Assembly (NCBI RefSeq): GCF_000012325.1 | Contig: NC_003910.7 | Coordinates: 3,782,001 to 3,846,000, forward strand | Origin: Colwellia psychrerythraea 34H | Lineage (GTDB): Bacteria > Pseudomonadota > Gammaproteobacteria > Enterobacterales > Alteromonadaceae | Direction: 5' to 3' | DNA: 64,000 nucleotides | Shown here: piece after piece, positions 63,254-64,000 of the stretch | How positions within the stretch are numbered: the stretch's first letter is position 1 | Layout: each line of letters opens with the position of its first letter | The notes under the pieces: generated by a model | What the model saw: only the letters and a program-made list of their open reading frames with translations | Told to the model about the DNA's origin: nothing | Databases searched by the model: none | Position numbers and translations under genes: made by a program

Positions 63254-64000
63254 ATGAGTAAGAAAATATTCACTAAGACAAGAATAGCGACAAGTTTATC
63301 ACTGATACTTGGAGTAACAGCACTGCCAGCAATATCAGCAGAAGAAGCAAGCTTGAAAGACAGTGATGAAATTGAAATCATTGCCGTAACTGGCATGCTT
63401 TCAAGTATTAAAGAATCGACAAGAATTAAGCGTGATGCTTCTGGTGTCGTTGATGCTATCTCAGCTGAGGATATTGGTAAATTTCCTGATACCAATTTAG
63501 CAGAATCTTTACAACGCATTACGGGTGTATCAATTGATCGTACTAATGGTGAAGGTAGTAAAGTAACCGTACGTGGTTTTGGTCCCGACTTTAATATGGT
63601 TACCCTCAATGGCCGTACAATGCCAGCATCTGGCTTACCTGCTGGTGGTGGTGTCGCAAATTCACGAGCCTTTGAATTCTCAAATTTAGCATCTGATGCT
63701 GTTAAATCTGTTTCTGTCTATAAAACAGGTAAAGCTAACATAGCTACTGGTGGTATTGGCGCAGTTATTGACATAGTAACAGGCAAACCCTTAGATAACC
63801 CGGGCATGCATGTTAGTGTTGGTGCAAAAGCACTCATGGATACAAGTAACCGTGTAGGTGATGATGTTACACCTGAGTTATCCGGTTTATTCAGCTGGAC
63901 TGATGATGATGAGATGTTTGGCGCCTCATTAACAGTTAATACACAAGAACGACATAGTTCTACCTCTGGTGCATTTGTTAATCAATGGCGAACCGGTGCC
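63254..64000 (+). CDS. TonB-dependent receptor (partial, runs off window edge)
   Basis: Outer-membrane receptor; 249 codons are visible. The signal peptide is SLSLILGVTALPAISAEE with likely cleavage after ISA. The plug domain follows with IEIIAVTGMLSSIKESTRIKRDASGVVDAISAEDIGKFPDTNLAESLQRITGVSIDR, VTVRGFGPDFNMVTLNGRTMP and the start of the barrel (FSNLASDAVKSVSVYKTGKANIATGGIGAVIDIVTGKPLD). This is the Xanthomonas/Alteromonadales type used for plant and algal glycans. GGGGA lies 7 nt upstream of the ATG. The divergent sugar operon and shared operators suggest a beta-glucan oligosaccharide or aldobionate as ligand. Confidence 0.93.
   Translation, partial: MSKKIFTKTRIATSLSLILGVTALPAISAEEASLKDSDEIEIIAVTGMLSSIKESTRIKRDASGVVDAISAEDIGKFPDTNLAESLQRITGVSIDRTNGEGSKVTVRGFGPDFNMVTLNGRTMPASGLPAGGGVANSRAFEFSNLASDAVKSVSVYKTGKANIATGGIGAVIDIVTGKPLDNPGMHVSVGAKALMDTSNRVGDDVTPELSGLFSWTDDDEMFGASLTVNTQERHSSTSGAFVNQWRTGA

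Noticed and set aside
63172..63609. Antisense open frame of 145 codons opposite the TonB receptor start
   Set aside because: It lies opposite the signal peptide and plug domain of a clear receptor gene and would run through the operator region; no family features.
1..64000. CRISPR arrays, tRNA or rRNA genes, prophage or complete insertion sequences
   Set aside because: No regularly spaced repeats, no cloverleaf sequence and no transposase or phage gene were recognised; only short non-coding repeats are present.

Overview
The window is AT-rich chromosomal DNA from a marine gammaproteobacterium of the order Alteromonadales. It is most likely Colwellia or a close relative. I judge this from protein similarity I recognise (long Vibrio/Shewanella-type PstC and PstA, DUF3549-DUF3301 next to yqcC-truC, PilT/PilU-YggS-ProC-YggT-RdgB-HemW) and from the repeat-rich, low-GC intergenic DNA. 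No database search was possible. No rRNA, tRNA, CRISPR array, prophage or complete insertion sequence was seen.

Layout. 1-3.8 kb: phosphate transporter genes pstA (cut by the window edge) and pstC. 4.1-9.4 kb: a three-gene surface-polysaccharide block (wbpP, wbpO, a large SLBB export protein). 9.8-16.2 kb: a POT peptide transporter, 5-formyl-THF cyclo-ligase, truC-yqcC, and DUF3549, DUF3301 and DUF805 proteins. 16.4-22.1 kb: a DGC zinc protein and a tightly coupled cobalamin nucleotide-loop operon (cobT-cobS-cobU-cobC-cobQ). 22.5-30.8 kb: a lipoprotein, pilU/pilT, yggS-proC-yggT-DUF4426, rdgB-hemW-tadA. 30.9-34.1 kb: a CHASE2-type Ser/Thr kinase with its PP2C phosphatase, placed between tadA and mltF/purL. 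34.5-49.4 kb: mltF, purL, nitroreductase, RraB-like protein, an RluA-family synthase, a DapA homologue, cinA, a FapA/DUF342 protein and a DUF2884 protein. 49.6-54.5 kb: ETF:ubiquinone oxidoreductase divergent from etfBA, a SUI1 protein and recR. 54.9-64 kb: a beta-glucoside/aldonate utilisation cluster (GH3, CBM9-like protein, gluconokinase, GH94 phosphorylase, GPH transporter) divergent from a TonB-dependent receptor.

How the genes work together. In the last cluster a TonB receptor would import an oligosaccharide, a GPH permease would carry it across the inner membrane, and a GH94 phosphorylase would split it. A gluconokinase inside the operon suggests that one product is gluconate, so the phosphorylase may act on cellobionate rather than cellobiose. 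Three perfect copies of TGTAAGCGCTTACA, a LacI-family type operator, lie in the divergent promoter region. Two perfect PsrA-type boxes lie between etf-QO and etfBA, which fits fatty-acid-responsive control of electron-transfer flavoprotein.

The least explained content is intergenic. There are two families of small non-coding elements of fixed length (158 bp and 264 bp). They have TACCA/TGGTA ends and, in most copies, 3-bp TNA target duplications, including a nested copy and a 22-bp empty version. The arms of the 264-bp family change together between copies. A separate element of about 70 bp, found in the pstC-pstA gap and after purL, folds into a three-part hairpin with several compensatory base-pair changes.
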